Assembly: GCA_030429735.1 (NCBI GenBank)
Contig: JAUIET010000004.1
Span: 186,001 to 250,000, forward strand
Source: Gammaproteobacteria bacterium
GTDB lineage: Bacteria > Pseudomonadota > Gammaproteobacteria > Pseudomonadales > JAUIET01
Direction: 5' to 3'
Length of the DNA stretch: 64,000 nucleotides
The translations under genes and the position numbers were made by a program. Positions 40,182-49,797 of this stretch are shown piece after piece. Position 1 is the first letter of the stretch; each line of letters starts with the position of its first letter. The notes under the pieces were generated by a model. The model saw only the letters and a list, made by a program, of their open reading frames with translations. It did not search any database and had not been told where the DNA came from.

Positions 40182-42716
40182 ATGTCGCAATATTCATTGC
40201 CCGTAATCGGTTTGAGCGGGATTCTTCTCGCAGCTCAAGCAGGAGCGCTTGAACTGGGAGGTATCCGCGTACTTTCCGAAAAGGACGAACCGTTTAAAGC
40301 GGACATTGAGTTAAGTGATGTGGGAACGCTGAGGCCCATCGATATCGCTGTTTCGCTGGCGTCTGAGGCGGAGTTCAAGCAAGTACGCTTGCAGCGCCCC
40401 GGTTTCCTGATGGATTTGCAGTACGACATTATTCTGAATGGCAAAGATGGCGGCGTGATACACGTCTCCAGCCCAGTTCCAGTGCCTGATGATGAATGGG
40501 ATTTGTTGCTGGAAACACGATGGCCTAATGGCCGGGAGCTTAAGCAGTTTGTCGTTGATACAGACAAACGTTATTTTGCCAATGATGGTGAACGATTTGC
40601 GATTGATGAAAGCAGCGGTTCGCAGGCTGCAATTGCACCAGTGACCAATGACGTCATTGAAGCTGACTCCTTAGAAGATATAGTCACAACCACGCCGGAA
40701 CCCGAGCCAGAAGCACCACCTGCGCCGGTCGCGATAGTTGAATCGGCGACGGTTGCTGATCCCGAGCCTGAACCTGAACCCGAGTTAAACGATGCGGAAC
40801 TCGAAGCCAATGCAGACTCTGACCCCGTTATATCCGAGCCAAGCGCCGAGCAAGTCAATCAAGCGTCCTGGTCTGAGCAGCCATGGAGCGCTGAAGATAC
40901 CTACACAACAGTTCGCGGTGATGTGTTGTGGCGTATCGCACGCCGGGTGCGCCCAGCCGATGACGTGAGTATTTACCAAACATTGTTGGCTCTGCAACAG
41001 CTCAATGAGAATGCTTTTGTCAGGAACAATGTGAACCGTCTGAAAGTTGGCCAGGTTCTGCGCATTCCAAATGAGGCGCAGGTGCGGGCAAACGAGCTTA
41101 GCGTTGCGCGGCGCGAAATCGGCGATCAGATTCGCGAGTGGGAAGCTGAAACAGGTGCTGCTCGGCAGATTGATGCACGATCAAGCGCTGACAGCAGTTT
41201 CACCCCAAGTGTTAGTGACACACCGTCTTTGTCATTGAGTACAGATTCAGGTGATGGCATCAATACAGCAGTGGATGATAACCAGCGTGTAGAGGAGCTC
41301 ACAAGGCAATTGGAGGACGCATTAGCACAACTTCAAAAAGCGCAGCAGATGACCGCCACACTGAGCGAAGAAGTTGCCGAGAAGAACCGTCTCATTACGG
41401 ATTTGCAGAACAAACTTAAACTGCTAAACGCTCAAATGGCCGAGTTGCAAGCTCGCTTGGGTGATGAAGCTGAAGACACTGAAACCGTAGATTCCTCGAC
41501 AGATGCCATCGAGACTCCTGAGTGGTCGGCGGAAGCGGAAGATCCTGACAGCGAGTTCGAAAACGTGGTTGAGGAGTCTGTAGAGCAAGCAGTCGTTGAC
41601 CCCAAACCTCAAACAGTAGAACCGCAAAAAACGTGGAAAGACCAGCTGTTGAGCTGGCCCGGAGCTGCTGCGATTCTGGCGTTACTATCCATTCTGGGTT
41701 TGTTCTGGGTCGCCAGGCGCCGCAAGGATGCCGAAGAGCTTAGGGCATTCGAAGAGGAATTTGACCTTCCTGAGGAACGTCAGCCCGGCTACGCTGCACC
41801 TGCGGATGTGACCACCGATGCAGAAGATTTTGGTGACAACGACCAGCGCGTTGCCGAGCAGGAAGCTGCTGAGTATGACGAAGGCGAGACATTTGACGAC
41901 GCTGAAGAAGATAGCTCTGATCCCTTAAAAGAGGCGGACATCTATCTGGCCTACGGTCGCTTCCCGGAAGCGGCGGATATGTTAGAGCAAGCACTGTCCG
42001 AAGAGCCTGACCGAGAAGATTACCTCGAGAAACTGGTTCAGGTTCATGCCGCTGCGGGAGACGAACAAGCGGAACAGGCTGCTATTGAACGTTTGGCCAG
42101 TATCAGAGGCAGTGATCTGTTCGATGATGAGCTTCTTGAACTCGAAGAGGCCGACGAGCACGACATGCGCATTGCCGCGAGCGAACTCGACGAGCTTGAA
42201 CTCGATCTCGATGATGGCTTGGATGACCTGGGCGATGACCTGGATGAGCTTGGTGACGACTTCAAAACAGTTGCCGACGAGATCTCAAGCCCGGAATTTG
42301 ATAGCAATGTCGAGCAATTGTCGTCGCTGACCCCATTTGAAAGCGAGCGCCAGAACTTTGAGCTGGATGAGGTGCAACCGTCTGTTGTATCTGATGACAT
42401 CGAAGGATTTCCAGCAATTGAAAGTCTCGATACAGTGGACTCAGTCAATATTGATGACGTGGAAGCGCTGCAAGACCTGGAGGACCTGTCAGACTTTGAT
42501 GAAGTGCCTGCAGATGAGGACTTGCTGGACTTGCAAGATGACGCTGCTCCAGCGTTCAACGTGTCTGAAGAGCATGAAGTGTCACTGCATTCCGCCCGAC
42601 AACTGATAGAGCACGGTGATCAGCTCAACGCTCGACACGTTCTTGAGCAGCTGGTCAGCACAGGCACCGCTTTAGAGAAGCAGCAAGCAAGAGAACTGTT
42701 GTTGCAGCTGGATTAA
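40182..42716 (+). CDS. FimV/HubP-like LysM polar protein
   Basis: An inner-membrane, peptidoglycan-binding scaffold of 844 residues. Order: a signal-like N-terminus (1-23) and a FimV N-terminal domain (24-130, LELGGIRVLSEKDEPF). A Pro/Glu-rich linker leads to a LysM domain (about 238-292, YTTVRGDVLWRIARRV...KVGQVLRIPN). A coiled coil (about 370-430) precedes one transmembrane helix (about 489-508, ending in ARRRKD). The cytoplasmic part is very acidic, with a TPR-like repeat near 575-630, an Asp/Leu tract near 668-695 and the FimV C-terminal motif. Homologues act in twitching motility, polar organisation and cAMP signalling. A consensus CRP-type site lies upstream. Usual neighbours truA and asd are absent. 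Confidence 0.87.
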   Translation: MSQYSLPVIGLSGILLAAQAGALELGGIRVLSEKDEPFKADIELSDVGTLRPIDIAVSLASEAEFKQVRLQRPGFLMDLQYDIILNGKDGGVIHVSSPVPVPDDEWDLLLETRWPNGRELKQFVVDTDKRYFANDGERFAIDESSGSQAAIAPVTNDVIEADSLEDIVTTTPEPEPEAPPAPVAIVESATVADPEPEPEPELNDAELEANADSDPVISEPSAEQVNQASWSEQPWSAEDTYTTVRGDVLWRIARRVRPADDVSIYQTLLALQQLNENAFVRNNVNRLKVGQVLRIPNEAQVRANELSVARREIGDQIREWEAETGAARQIDARSSADSSFTPSVSDTPSLSLSTDSGDGINTAVDDNQRVEELTRQLEDALAQLQKAQQMTATLSEEVAEKNRLITDLQNKLKLLNAQMAELQARLGDEAEDTETVDSSTDAIETPEWSAEAEDPDSEFENVVEESVEQAVVDPKPQTVEPQKTWKDQLLSWPGAAAILALLSILGLFWVARRRKDAEELRAFEEEFDLPEERQPGYAAPADVTTDAEDFGDNDQRVAEQEAAEYDEGETFDDAEEDSSDPLKEADIYLAYGRFPEAADMLEQALSEEPDREDYLEKLVQVHAAAGDEQAEQAAIERLASIRGSDLFDDELLELEEADEHDMRIAASELDELELDLDDGLDDLGDDLDELGDDFKTVADEISSPEFDSNVEQLSSLTPFESERQNFELDEVQPSVVSDDIEGFPAIESLDTVDSVNIDDVEALQDLEDLSDFDEVPADEDLLDLQDDAAPAFNVSEEHEVSLHSARQLIEHGDQLNARHVLEQLVSTGTALEKQQARELLLQLD

Positions 42717-42737
42717 CCCCCCTGGGCTCGACTGCTT

Positions 42738-42775
42738 AACAGCGCGGTGTGTCCAGTACATACCGCCTTGCTGTT
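42738..42775. terminator. Possible hairpin terminator between convergent fimV-like and prc genes
   Basis: AACAGC (42738-42743) pairs with GCTGTT (42770-42775), and GCGGT (42744-42748) pairs with ACCGC (42762-42766), leaving a three-base bulge. It lies 22 bases after the FimV-like stop in a convergent gap. The T-run after it is short, so termination is only plausible. Confidence 0.35.
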
Positions 42776-42812
42776 CTGGCTTTGTAGGTAGCAGTGTCCC
42801 GGCTACTACCTA

Positions 42813-44975
42813 TCAGCGAATCGGCAGCGTGCGTCCTACGGGTGTTCTACTGACAATAGCCTGAAAAATGGGCTGTGAATCCAGCAGTATCTGGCCTGCT
42901 TCCTGCAAAAAAGGGTCGGTTTCCTCGTTGGACTCAGTGCTCGCGCTGGGGTCTGTTGCTGGCGCGGACGCAGTTTCGTCATTATCAGTTTCATCCAGAC
43001 TGGCCAGAATATCCAGGCCCTTGAGTTTCCGCCGCTTGTTTTCAAGGGCGAGCTGAGCGGCCTTGTCATCCTTTCTTTGTTGCCGGCGTTCTTGCTCATT
43101 AAGTGATACTTTGGTGCGTGCCCTGGATTTGTTAAGCAAGGCTATCTGCTCACGCAGGTAGATAAAATCAGGGTCATCTTTAACCCGGCGTTGATGTTGC
43201 TCTATCAGCGAAGGCAGGTTGTCATCCAGTGCGTAGTAGTGCTGGTGTTGAACTGCATGAATCGTATCCCAGCTCAATGCATAATCCAGAGCGCTTTCAC
43301 CCACTTGGTCTGCATCGTACAGCTCAGGGAACTCGATATCAGGGATAACACCTTTATGCTGTGTACTGCCGCCTGACACACGATAGAACTTGGACTCCGT
43401 TAATTTCAAATGCCCTTCAGTCAATTGCGTCAAGGACTGGACCGTGCCTTTGCCGAAAGAGCGGCCGCCGAGTACCAGGCCTCTGTCGTAATCCTGAATT
43501 GCCGCCGCAAAAATCTCCGACGCCGACGCGCTCAGGCGGTTAATCAGAACAACCATAGGGCCGGTGTAGTGCGCCCCTCGATAACTGGACCTGGGTTCTC
43601 GGTCTACGCGCGAGTTTGCGTGACGAATCTGTACTGTTGGGCCCGAATCAATAAACAAGCGAGTGAGTGCATTGGCTTCATACAAGGAGCCACCACCGTT
43701 ATCACGGAGGTCGATCACAATTCCCGATACCTCTTGAGCTTCCAGCTCATCGATCAGGCGCTGAACATCTTTTGTTGTGCTCTTATAATTTGGGTCCCCG
43801 CGACGGCGCGCATCAAAGTCGATGTAAAATGTAGGGACATCAATCACACCGATGCGGTGCAATTCATCGTTTTTCACCAGCTCAATTATGCTGCTCTTGG
43901 CCGATTGCTCTTCCAGCTTGACCTTGTTTCGCACGATGGTGATGATTTCATGCACATCATCCGCCGCAGCGTGTGCCGGAATGATCTCAAGTCGCACCTT
44001 TGTGCCTTTCGGTCCACGGATCATTTCCACCACTTCATCCAGGCGCCAGCCAACAACATTGACCATTTCTTCACTGTCGCCCTGGCCAACGGCAATAATG
44101 CGATCAGCGGGCTGCAGGTTGCCTGATTTGTCCGCCGGTCCCGCCGGTACCAGCCGCACAACTTTTGTGAATTCTTCCTCGCGTTGCAATACGGCGCCAA
44201 TACCCTCAAGCGAAAGGCTCATATTGATATTGAAATTTTCTGAATTGCGCGGCGATAAATAGCTGGTATGTGGGTCGTACAACTGGGCCAGAGAGTTTAA
44301 AAACACCTGGAAAACGTCCTGACTGTTCATTTGATTCAAGCGCAATATCTGGTTTTCAAAGCGCTTGCTCAATATGGTTTGAATTTCCTCGTTCGTTTTG
44401 TCCGCTAAACGCAGGTTCAGCGCGCTGGCTTTAATGCGCTTATACCAGAGTGCATCTGCTTCTTTTTGATTAGCAGGCCAGGGCAGTTCAGATCGATCAG
44501 TTTCCAGAACGTCGTTTTTTGTGTAGTCGAAATTAGGCACCAGCATAGGTAAGCGATCAAGGTTTTTCTCCAGACGTTCAGTCAGCAGCTCTCGGTATCG
44601 CTCAAAAATCTTATAGCCTGGACTCAGGTCACCTTTCTTAAGCTGATCGTCCAGCGAAAAGCGATAAGTTTCAAAGCGGTTCACATCAGCTTGAGTAAAG
44701 AAGCTTTTTCCAGGATCAAGATTAATAAGATATTGATCGAACAAGGTCGATGACAATTCATCGCCGAATTCCTTGTCTTTGTAATGGTTACGACTGAGGC
44801 GTTGAATTACCTCACGCGCGGTGCGAGATTGCTTGTCAGAAAAACTGATCGCGCTTTGCTTGGTAGCAACGCTGTGACCACTCACGGTCATTGCTAACAT
44901 CAGTGCTAGCACACGGCAAATAATCTTGATAATACGGCTCCAGTTGGCGTACTTTATACGGCTATTGTAGCGCAT
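42813..44975 (-). CDS. prc: Tail-specific periplasmic protease Prc (Tsp)
   Basis: A C-terminal-processing serine protease of 720 residues. It degrades periplasmic proteins with apolar tails and trims cell-wall enzymes. A hydrophobic N-terminal export segment (about 15-36) is followed by a helical N-terminal domain and a PDZ domain (about 240-330, SLEGIGAVL...). The S41 catalytic core has DLRDNGGGSLYEA and the Ser/Lys dyad regions LSASASEIFAAAIQDY and GGRSFGKGTVQS. The C-terminal part is helical, highly charged and extends well past the core, as in Tsp. It stands alone between convergent fimV-like and upstream mscL. Confidence 0.93.
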   Translation of the reverse strand: MRYNSRIKYANWSRIIKIICRVLALMLAMTVSGHSVATKQSAISFSDKQSRTAREVIQRLSRNHYKDKEFGDELSSTLFDQYLINLDPGKSFFTQADVNRFETYRFSLDDQLKKGDLSPGYKIFERYRELLTERLEKNLDRLPMLVPNFDYTKNDVLETDRSELPWPANQKEADALWYKRIKASALNLRLADKTNEEIQTILSKRFENQILRLNQMNSQDVFQVFLNSLAQLYDPHTSYLSPRNSENFNINMSLSLEGIGAVLQREEEFTKVVRLVPAGPADKSGNLQPADRIIAVGQGDSEEMVNVVGWRLDEVVEMIRGPKGTKVRLEIIPAHAAADDVHEIITIVRNKVKLEEQSAKSSIIELVKNDELHRIGVIDVPTFYIDFDARRRGDPNYKSTTKDVQRLIDELEAQEVSGIVIDLRDNGGGSLYEANALTRLFIDSGPTVQIRHANSRVDREPRSSYRGAHYTGPMVVLINRLSASASEIFAAAIQDYDRGLVLGGRSFGKGTVQSLTQLTEGHLKLTESKFYRVSGGSTQHKGVIPDIEFPELYDADQVGESALDYALSWDTIHAVQHQHYYALDDNLPSLIEQHQRRVKDDPDFIYLREQIALLNKSRARTKVSLNEQERRQQRKDDKAAQLALENKRRKLKGLDILASLDETDNDETASAPATDPSASTESNEETDPFLQEAGQILLDSQPIFQAIVSRTPVGRTLPIR

Positions 44976-45043
44976 CCGTACGCCAGCTCACAGCGACTAA
45001 CGGTGCCTTGGCGGTGCCGTTTGCCCGCCAAGACTGCCATTCA

Positions 45044-45445
45044 TTACTGACGACTTAACAGATCTCTGATTTCAGTCAGTAACACCTCTTCTTTTGAGGG
45101 CTCTGGTGGTGCTTCCGGTGCTTCTTCCTCTTCTTTCTTCATGCTGTTCATACCCTTGATCACCATAAAGATCGCGAACGCAACAATGAGGAAATCGAAT
45201 ACGTTTTGAAGAAATGCTCCGTAATTTATCGCCACCGCTTCGACATCACCAGCCGCCTCTTGCAGTGTCAGCGATAGGTTTGTGAAGTCTACGCCACCCA
45301 CCATCAAGCCAATCGGTGGCATAACCACGTCGGCTACAAAAGACGAAACGATCTTCCCAAATGCCGCGCCTATAACAATACCGACCGCCATATCGACTAC
45401 ATTGCCGCGCATTGCAAAATCTTTGAATTCACTCATCATGCTCAT
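45044..45445 (-). CDS. mscL: Large-conductance mechanosensitive channel MscL
   Basis: A homopentameric emergency release valve opened by membrane tension. The 133-residue chain has the N-terminal amphipathic helix ([14 protein letters not shown]) and TM1 ([20 protein letters not shown], about 16-35) with its gating constriction. A periplasmic loop, TM2 (about 75-98) and an acidic C-terminal bundle ending [10 protein letters not shown] follow. The sequence is close to the family consensus. It has its own AT-rich upstream region shared with divergent ugd. Confidence 0.96.
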   Translation of the reverse strand: MSMMSEFKDFAMRGNVVDMAVGIVIGAAFGKIVSSFVADVVMPPIGLMVGGVDFTNLSLTLQEAAGDVEAVAINYGAFLQNVFDFLIVAFAIFMVIKGMNSMKKEEEEAPEAPPEPSKEEVLLTEIRDLLSRQ

Positions 45446-45714
45446 ACTGAACCCCTTTAAGGAATGTTTGTTGTGTTTGTTTTATAGGCAACGATCACTT
45501 TCCGCTGCACTGCGCTTATTTGATCGCTTTTTCGCACGGCTTGCACGTATTTTTTTAAGAAAATGATTATAAATCAATCGGTTTTACATTGTTTTCAACT
45601 TAATACTTTAAACTGCTGCCCATGCCGATTATCGTTGCTGAGCGTGACAATGAGCTACACTTTTGAAACACCGTCCAACCGGATGTTCACCGAAACGGGA
45701 TCTGGAACCACTGT

Positions 45715-47019
45715 ATGAATGTTGTGATGATAGGCGCAGGCTATGTTGGCCTGGTGTCGGGTAGCTGTTTTTCAGAATTTGGCGCCAATGTATGCTGTAT
45801 TGACGTCAATAAAGAGCGAGTAGACAGCTTAAGCCGCGGTGAGATACCCATCTATGAACCCGGTCTCGACGCGCTGGTTGCAAAAAACGTTGATGCCGGC
45901 CGTTTGCGGTTTTCGACTGACATCGAATCCGCAGTTCCCAAAGCTGACATTATTTTTATTGCCGTGGGAACCCCAACCCGGCGCGGCGACGGGCACGCTG
46001 ATCTGCGTTACGTCTACGAAGCAGCAAAGAACATAGCACCCTTATTGGAGGGCTATACGGTTATTGTGAACAAGTCGACTGTTCCGGTTGGTACCGCGAG
46101 ACAGGTTAAACGCATTATTGGCGATACTAACCCAAGTGCCGATTTTGACGTGGCGTCAAACCCCGAGTTCCTGCGCGAAGGCGCGGCGATTGGTGATTTT
46201 ATGCGTCCCGACCGGGTAGTGCTTGGCGTAGAAAGTGAACGTGCAGAGGGTCTGCTGCGTGAGCTTTATCGGCCGATTAACCTGATTGAAGCGCCCATAT
46301 TGTGCACTGGTCTGGAAAGCGCCGAGTTGACCAAATACGCAGCCAATGCCTTCCTGGCCACTAAAATCAGCTTTATAAATGAAATATCAAGTCTGTGTGA
46401 AAGCGTAGGCGCCGACGTTCATGCGGTCGCCAAAGGTATGGGCCTGGATGGCCGAATCGGCCGAAAATTCCTGCACCCGGGGCCGGGTTACGGTGGTTCC
46501 TGTTTTCCAAAAGACACCACCGCACTGATACGAATTGCCCAGGAAAATGATATTCCGCTGCGTATCGTCGAAGCCGTTGTTGACGTGAACGATGCTCAGA
46601 AAGCACGAATGGTCAACAAGATACGCACAGCGTTTAAAAACGATGTGGCGGGTAAAAAAATTGCGGTGTTTGGCTTAACGTTCAAGCCTGAAACTGATGA
46701 TATGCGCGAGTCGCCGTCTATTGCAATTTTACCGCCGCTGATGGATAAAGGCGCGATCATTCGAGCACATGACCCTAAAGGCATCGAGCAGGCCCGTAGT
46801 TTGCTGCCGGACGCGGTAGAGTATTTTGATGACGCGTATGAGGCCGCAGCCGGCGCTGACGCCATTGTATTAATGACGGAGTGGAATCAGTATCGATCGC
46901 TTGATTTGCCACGCCTGCTGTCGAATATGAATGACACACACTTTATCGACCTACGTAATGTATATGATCCCAAACGCATGGCGAAAAGCGGATTCAAATA
47001 CGTATCAGTGGGTCGCTGA
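45715..47019 (+). CDS. ugd: UDP-glucose 6-dehydrogenase
   Basis: Oxidises UDP-glucose twice with NAD to give UDP-glucuronate for capsule, exopolysaccharide or lipid A sugars. The 434-residue chain has the NAD loop GAGYVGLVSG (about 7-16). The central helix and active-site text PEFLREGAAIGDF come next. The catalytic cysteine loop GPGYGGSCFPKD contains Cys263. The C-terminal UDP-binding domain has FGLTFKPETDDMRESP. GDP-mannose dehydrogenase is the main alternative, but the length and text fit Ugd better. It stands alone and overlaps the convergent MocA-like gene by 15 bases. Confidence 0.92.
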   Translation: MNVVMIGAGYVGLVSGSCFSEFGANVCCIDVNKERVDSLSRGEIPIYEPGLDALVAKNVDAGRLRFSTDIESAVPKADIIFIAVGTPTRRGDGHADLRYVYEAAKNIAPLLEGYTVIVNKSTVPVGTARQVKRIIGDTNPSADFDVASNPEFLREGAAIGDFMRPDRVVLGVESERAEGLLRELYRPINLIEAPILCTGLESAELTKYAANAFLATKISFINEISSLCESVGADVHAVAKGMGLDGRIGRKFLHPGPGYGGSCFPKDTTALIRIAQENDIPLRIVEAVVDVNDAQKARMVNKIRTAFKNDVAGKKIAVFGLTFKPETDDMRESPSIAILPPLMDKGAIIRAHDPKGIEQARSLLPDAVEYFDDAYEAAAGADAIVLMTEWNQYRSLDLPRLLSNMNDTHFIDLRNVYDPKRMAKSGFKYVSVGR

Positions 47020-47583
47020 GCCCATATCAGCCGGGACATCCACGTCTCTCAGTACTCCAGCGTCATCAACGTCCAGGCTCAAAAGTTCTCTGGCTGCTAA
47101 AGTGCGCAGTACTGAACTACCGCCCTGGTCGCCACGCAAGGCGGCGATGTCGGCAAACAAATTCCGGTGCAAAAGCTTTGGGTGGCCTGCGGTCTGTTTG
47201 TAATACGGTTGTATTGCTTTGATTCCAGATGACGTCCCAGCCGCGCTGAGTAAGCTGGAAATCGTGCTCGACCTTAGAAAAGGCATATCGGCAAGTGCGA
47301 CCAGTGCAAACTCGGCGCCTACTTGTTGCAATCCGCAATTCAATGAAGCCGACATACCCTTGTGTGCCTCAGCGCACTCGTGCAGGTTATAACCCGCTGG
47401 CAACTGAATAAATTGATCTGATTCGCCTTTGCCAACAATAATGTGACCGGATACACCAGCGCTGACATAGACATTCAGTGACGCTCGCCATAGCAATTCG
47501 CCGCTTGCCAGCCTTGCGAAGCGTTTATCGCTGCCAAAGCGCACGGCTTGCCCAGCGGCCAAAAAAACCAACTCACAGTTCAA
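47005..47583 (-). CDS. MobA/MocA-like nucleotidyltransferase (molybdenum cofactor)
   Basis: A 192-residue nucleotidyltransferase. It has the NTP-binding opening FLAAGQAVRFGSDKRFARL (about 7-25), where the usual G-x-S-x-R-x-G-x-x-K is slightly altered, and the metal-binding block LVALADMPFL (about 94-103). The end region QTAGHPKLLHRNLF matches MocA/MobA proteins, which attach CMP or GMP to molybdopterin. The start is a TTG at 47583 overlapping the pldA stop as TTGA. It ends a minus-strand run that begins with the molybdate transporter genes, which fits a cofactor role. CTP versus GTP use cannot be read from sequence. Confidence 0.78.
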   Translation of the reverse strand: MNCELVFLAAGQAVRFGSDKRFARLASGELLWRASLNVYVSAGVSGHIIVGKGESDQFIQLPAGYNLHECAEAHKGMSASLNCGLQQVGAEFALVALADMPFLRSSTISSLLSAAGTSSGIKAIQPYYKQTAGHPKLLHRNLFADIAALRGDQGGSSVLRTLAARELLSLDVDDAGVLRDVDVPADMGSATH

Positions 47584-48617
47584 AGTAAATCCGACAACAG
47601 AATACCGACACCAAATCGCTCAACGTTCGCGTTGTAATCGATCAGGCTTTCACCATAGCCATTGAAATACTGCGCGAAACCTCGAATACCACGCCACAAG
47701 GGGAACGTGTAATCCAATTGAACCGCCCCACGATTTTCGGAGCGAAGGTTGTTACGTAACATCAGACTGAATTCTTGATTTCGTTTACGGTACAGCGTAG
47801 TGAATTCGAAATGGCCCATGAATTTTTCGATGTCCGGGTTGTCATCGCCTTCCGCCTGTAATCGATTTTCCTTTTCATCTTCCGGAATCCGCCACCATGG
47901 TTTCAGGCTGAATACCCAGCGGTTCTTTTCCCAGGTGAAATTGGCGTAGATTCTATTCCAGCTGCGTGACAGCGTGCCGGTTTGCCCGTTTGACTGGTGA
48001 CTAAACCCAAAGCTAACAACATTGGCATTGAGGCCCAGCGGGCGCCAATCTATTGGCGCAGTCCAGAACAGCTCTGGTTCATAATTAGTCTCACGGAAGG
48101 GGGCAGAGATGTCACTGTTGTATGCCTGCCAAAATGACAATGCTGTGAACCCAAAATGTATGCTGTCGTCTTTCAGCAACAGGTCATTAATAATATTGAA
48201 TTTCAGGCTGAGCTGAAACTTAATCTCAGTAGAGTTAAGTTCTCGCCCGGCATTGAATTCTGGAATAGCCTCTCGGTAGGGGTCTTCGTTAGGGTCGCCT
48301 AAATAGGAAACCGGCATCAGATAATTCCGATTATGCGGCGTCAGTATCGAACGTATGCCTGCTGTGGCACGTTCCCTGACCATTCTGTCCAGCACCAGAG
48401 ACAGGCTGGGCGCATTGGCGCGCTGGCGGCATTGCTCCTGCAGTTCACCAACCGTCACGCTGGGCTCGGCTTGCTTCAGCGCATCCAACAAACAGGCATC
48501 ACTAATGTCTTCTTCAACTATTTCATCGGAAATGGTTTGTGCAACAAGATGAGTGCTGGCCAGCAGCGCCAGTATTCCCGTTAAGGTTTTAAGTTTTTGA
48601 ATCGATAAACGTCTCAC
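47580..48617 (-). CDS. pldA: Outer-membrane phospholipase A (PldA)
   Basis: A beta-barrel phospholipase of 345 residues. It removes acyl chains from phospholipids misplaced in the outer leaflet. A signal peptide (KTLTGILALLASTHLVAQ, about 10-27) is followed by a presequence region. The barrel carries the catalytic motif FGFSHQSNGQTG, where His and Ser form the dyad with Asn. NRIYANFTWEKNRW and the C-terminal strand ending in GVGILLSDLL are typical. The GTG start at 48617 overlaps the upstream sulfotransferase gene by 29 bases. Its place in an operon with a sulfotransferase is unusual. Confidence 0.9.
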   Translation of the reverse strand: MRRLSIQKLKTLTGILALLASTHLVAQTISDEIVEEDISDACLLDALKQAEPSVTVGELQEQCRQRANAPSLSLVLDRMVRERATAGIRSILTPHNRNYLMPVSYLGDPNEDPYREAIPEFNAGRELNSTEIKFQLSLKFNIINDLLLKDDSIHFGFTALSFWQAYNSDISAPFRETNYEPELFWTAPIDWRPLGLNANVVSFGFSHQSNGQTGTLSRSWNRIYANFTWEKNRWVFSLKPWWRIPEDEKENRLQAEGDDNPDIEKFMGHFEFTTLYRKRNQEFSLMLRNNLRSENRGAVQLDYTFPLWRGIRGFAQYFNGYGESLIDYNANVERFGVGILLSDLL

Positions 48618-49767
48618 AATATTCCTTGTACATTGCCCTGATTCCTTTGTCGGTATAGCCGTATTCTTCCAGAGTGTATTCGTGTACCGGCCGATCTTCG
48701 CGCCTGTTTGCCTCGCGATGTTGTTGCATCGCCAGTTTTGCCTGTTCGGTCATTGGCATGCCAAGGAATTGATACATTTTTTCGATCACTTCGAAAGGCC
48801 TTGCAACGGTGTCCTCAAACCAGGCATCGAAAAACTGCTCTGAATGTTGTTTGCGAACTTCCATGGTGTGTTTTACACCATTTGCAAACAGCAAAGACCA
48901 CTCTCGTGCCACGGCCAGTTTGTCTGCGTGATCAGAACAAGTGATCCAAAGGTTGTAGTTCATGCTTGTAATCGAAGGAACCGACAACACGGGGTCACGG
49001 TGGGTGGCCAGTATTTGTGCGTCAGGGAATACAGACAACAGCAAATCCATAAAGTGCAAATGATGAGGCGTTTTCAAAAGCCATCGCTCGGCCGTTTCGC
49101 CACGCTGCTTTTTCTGCCACTGCAGAAACTGCAGCTGCCGTTTGAGGTATCGATACGCAGGTGCATTGTCACTTCTGGCCACAAACTGCGTATAGCTGGG
49201 AATATGGGCAAATGCATTCGGCACATAGCTGTAGAAACTGTGCTCCAGCAACATGATTTCCTCGTCAGCTCCGAGTGGATCCATCGGGTGGATCGCGGCG
49301 AATTCGGGGTTGGCCGCCAGCAAAGCGTTGACCTCTTCAGTTGCTTCAAGCAGACGTTGATCTGCTTGATCCGCCGACCAATCCATGTACGGGGATGGGT
49401 TGCGTACCTCATACCAGAGCGGAGCATAGAAACGCGCATCGTTGGCCAGAATACGATGGAGCATGGTGGTGCCAGTGCGCGCCAAACCGACAATGACCAC
49501 CGGCGGGGCAAGGTCTTCTTGTGCAATTTCGGGGTAGCGGCGAAACCACTCTTCCATTCGGGCGCGGTTTTTTAGGCTGTTTAAAATTCGTTGATATTGG
49601 GTTATTCGACCAACAGCATTTAATTTGGCTTCCTTTTCCAGTGCTTCAACCAGCACTTCGAAGGCGGGCATAAAGTGCTCATCGCCGAAATCAGACAGCC
49701 CTGTTTCCTCCCGGGCACGCTTCAGTATTTCTGCAGAGTCGAATTTTACCTCAGGAATATCATTCAT
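48589..49767 (-). CDS. PAPS-dependent sulfotransferase family protein
   Basis: A cytosolic sulfotransferase-like protein of 392 residues. The 5'-phosphosulfate loop is VIVGLARTGTTMLHRIL (about 91-107). The 3'-phosphate-binding text is ATHRDPVLSVPS, and a Pro-rich substrate region (YEVRNPSPYMDW) lies between. This subgroup is often found in lipid, sterol or wax gene regions of actinobacteria and marine gammaproteobacteria; acceptor substrates are mostly unknown. I start at the ATG at 49767 rather than the TTG two codons upstream. It is followed by pldA with overlap and preceded by a DUF1214 gene. Confidence 0.85.
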   Translation of the reverse strand: MNDIPEVKFDSAEILKRAREETGLSDFGDEHFMPAFEVLVEALEKEAKLNAVGRITQYQRILNSLKNRARMEEWFRRYPEIAQEDLAPPVVIVGLARTGTTMLHRILANDARFYAPLWYEVRNPSPYMDWSADQADQRLLEATEEVNALLAANPEFAAIHPMDPLGADEEIMLLEHSFYSYVPNAFAHIPSYTQFVARSDNAPAYRYLKRQLQFLQWQKKQRGETAERWLLKTPHHLHFMDLLLSVFPDAQILATHRDPVLSVPSITSMNYNLWITCSDHADKLAVAREWSLLFANGVKHTMEVRKQHSEQFFDAWFEDTVARPFEVIEKMYQFLGMPMTEQAKLAMQQHREANRREDRPVHEYTLEEYGYTDKGIRAMYKEYCETFIDSKT

Positions 49768-49797
49768 AATCAAAGATTTATGTTGTATTTCAACAAA

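Noticed and set aside
42044-42559. Serine-rich minus-strand open frame under the FimV-like gene
   Set aside because: The Ser/Ser repeats are the antisense reading of GAT/GAC/GAG/GAA-rich acidic codons; this is a composition artefact.
43410-44126. Plus-strand open frame (238 codons) opposite prc
   Set aside because: Antisense to the S41 protease core; no domain or ribosome site.
45566-45611. TATAAT on the minus strand and TTTACA-type boxes in the mscL/ugd gap
   Set aside because: The region is AT-rich and surely holds promoters, but no pair of boxes has correct spacing, so I could not fix a promoter.
48844-49575. Plus-strand open frame (243 codons) opposite the sulfotransferase
   Set aside because: Antisense to a gene with complete PAPS-binding motifs.
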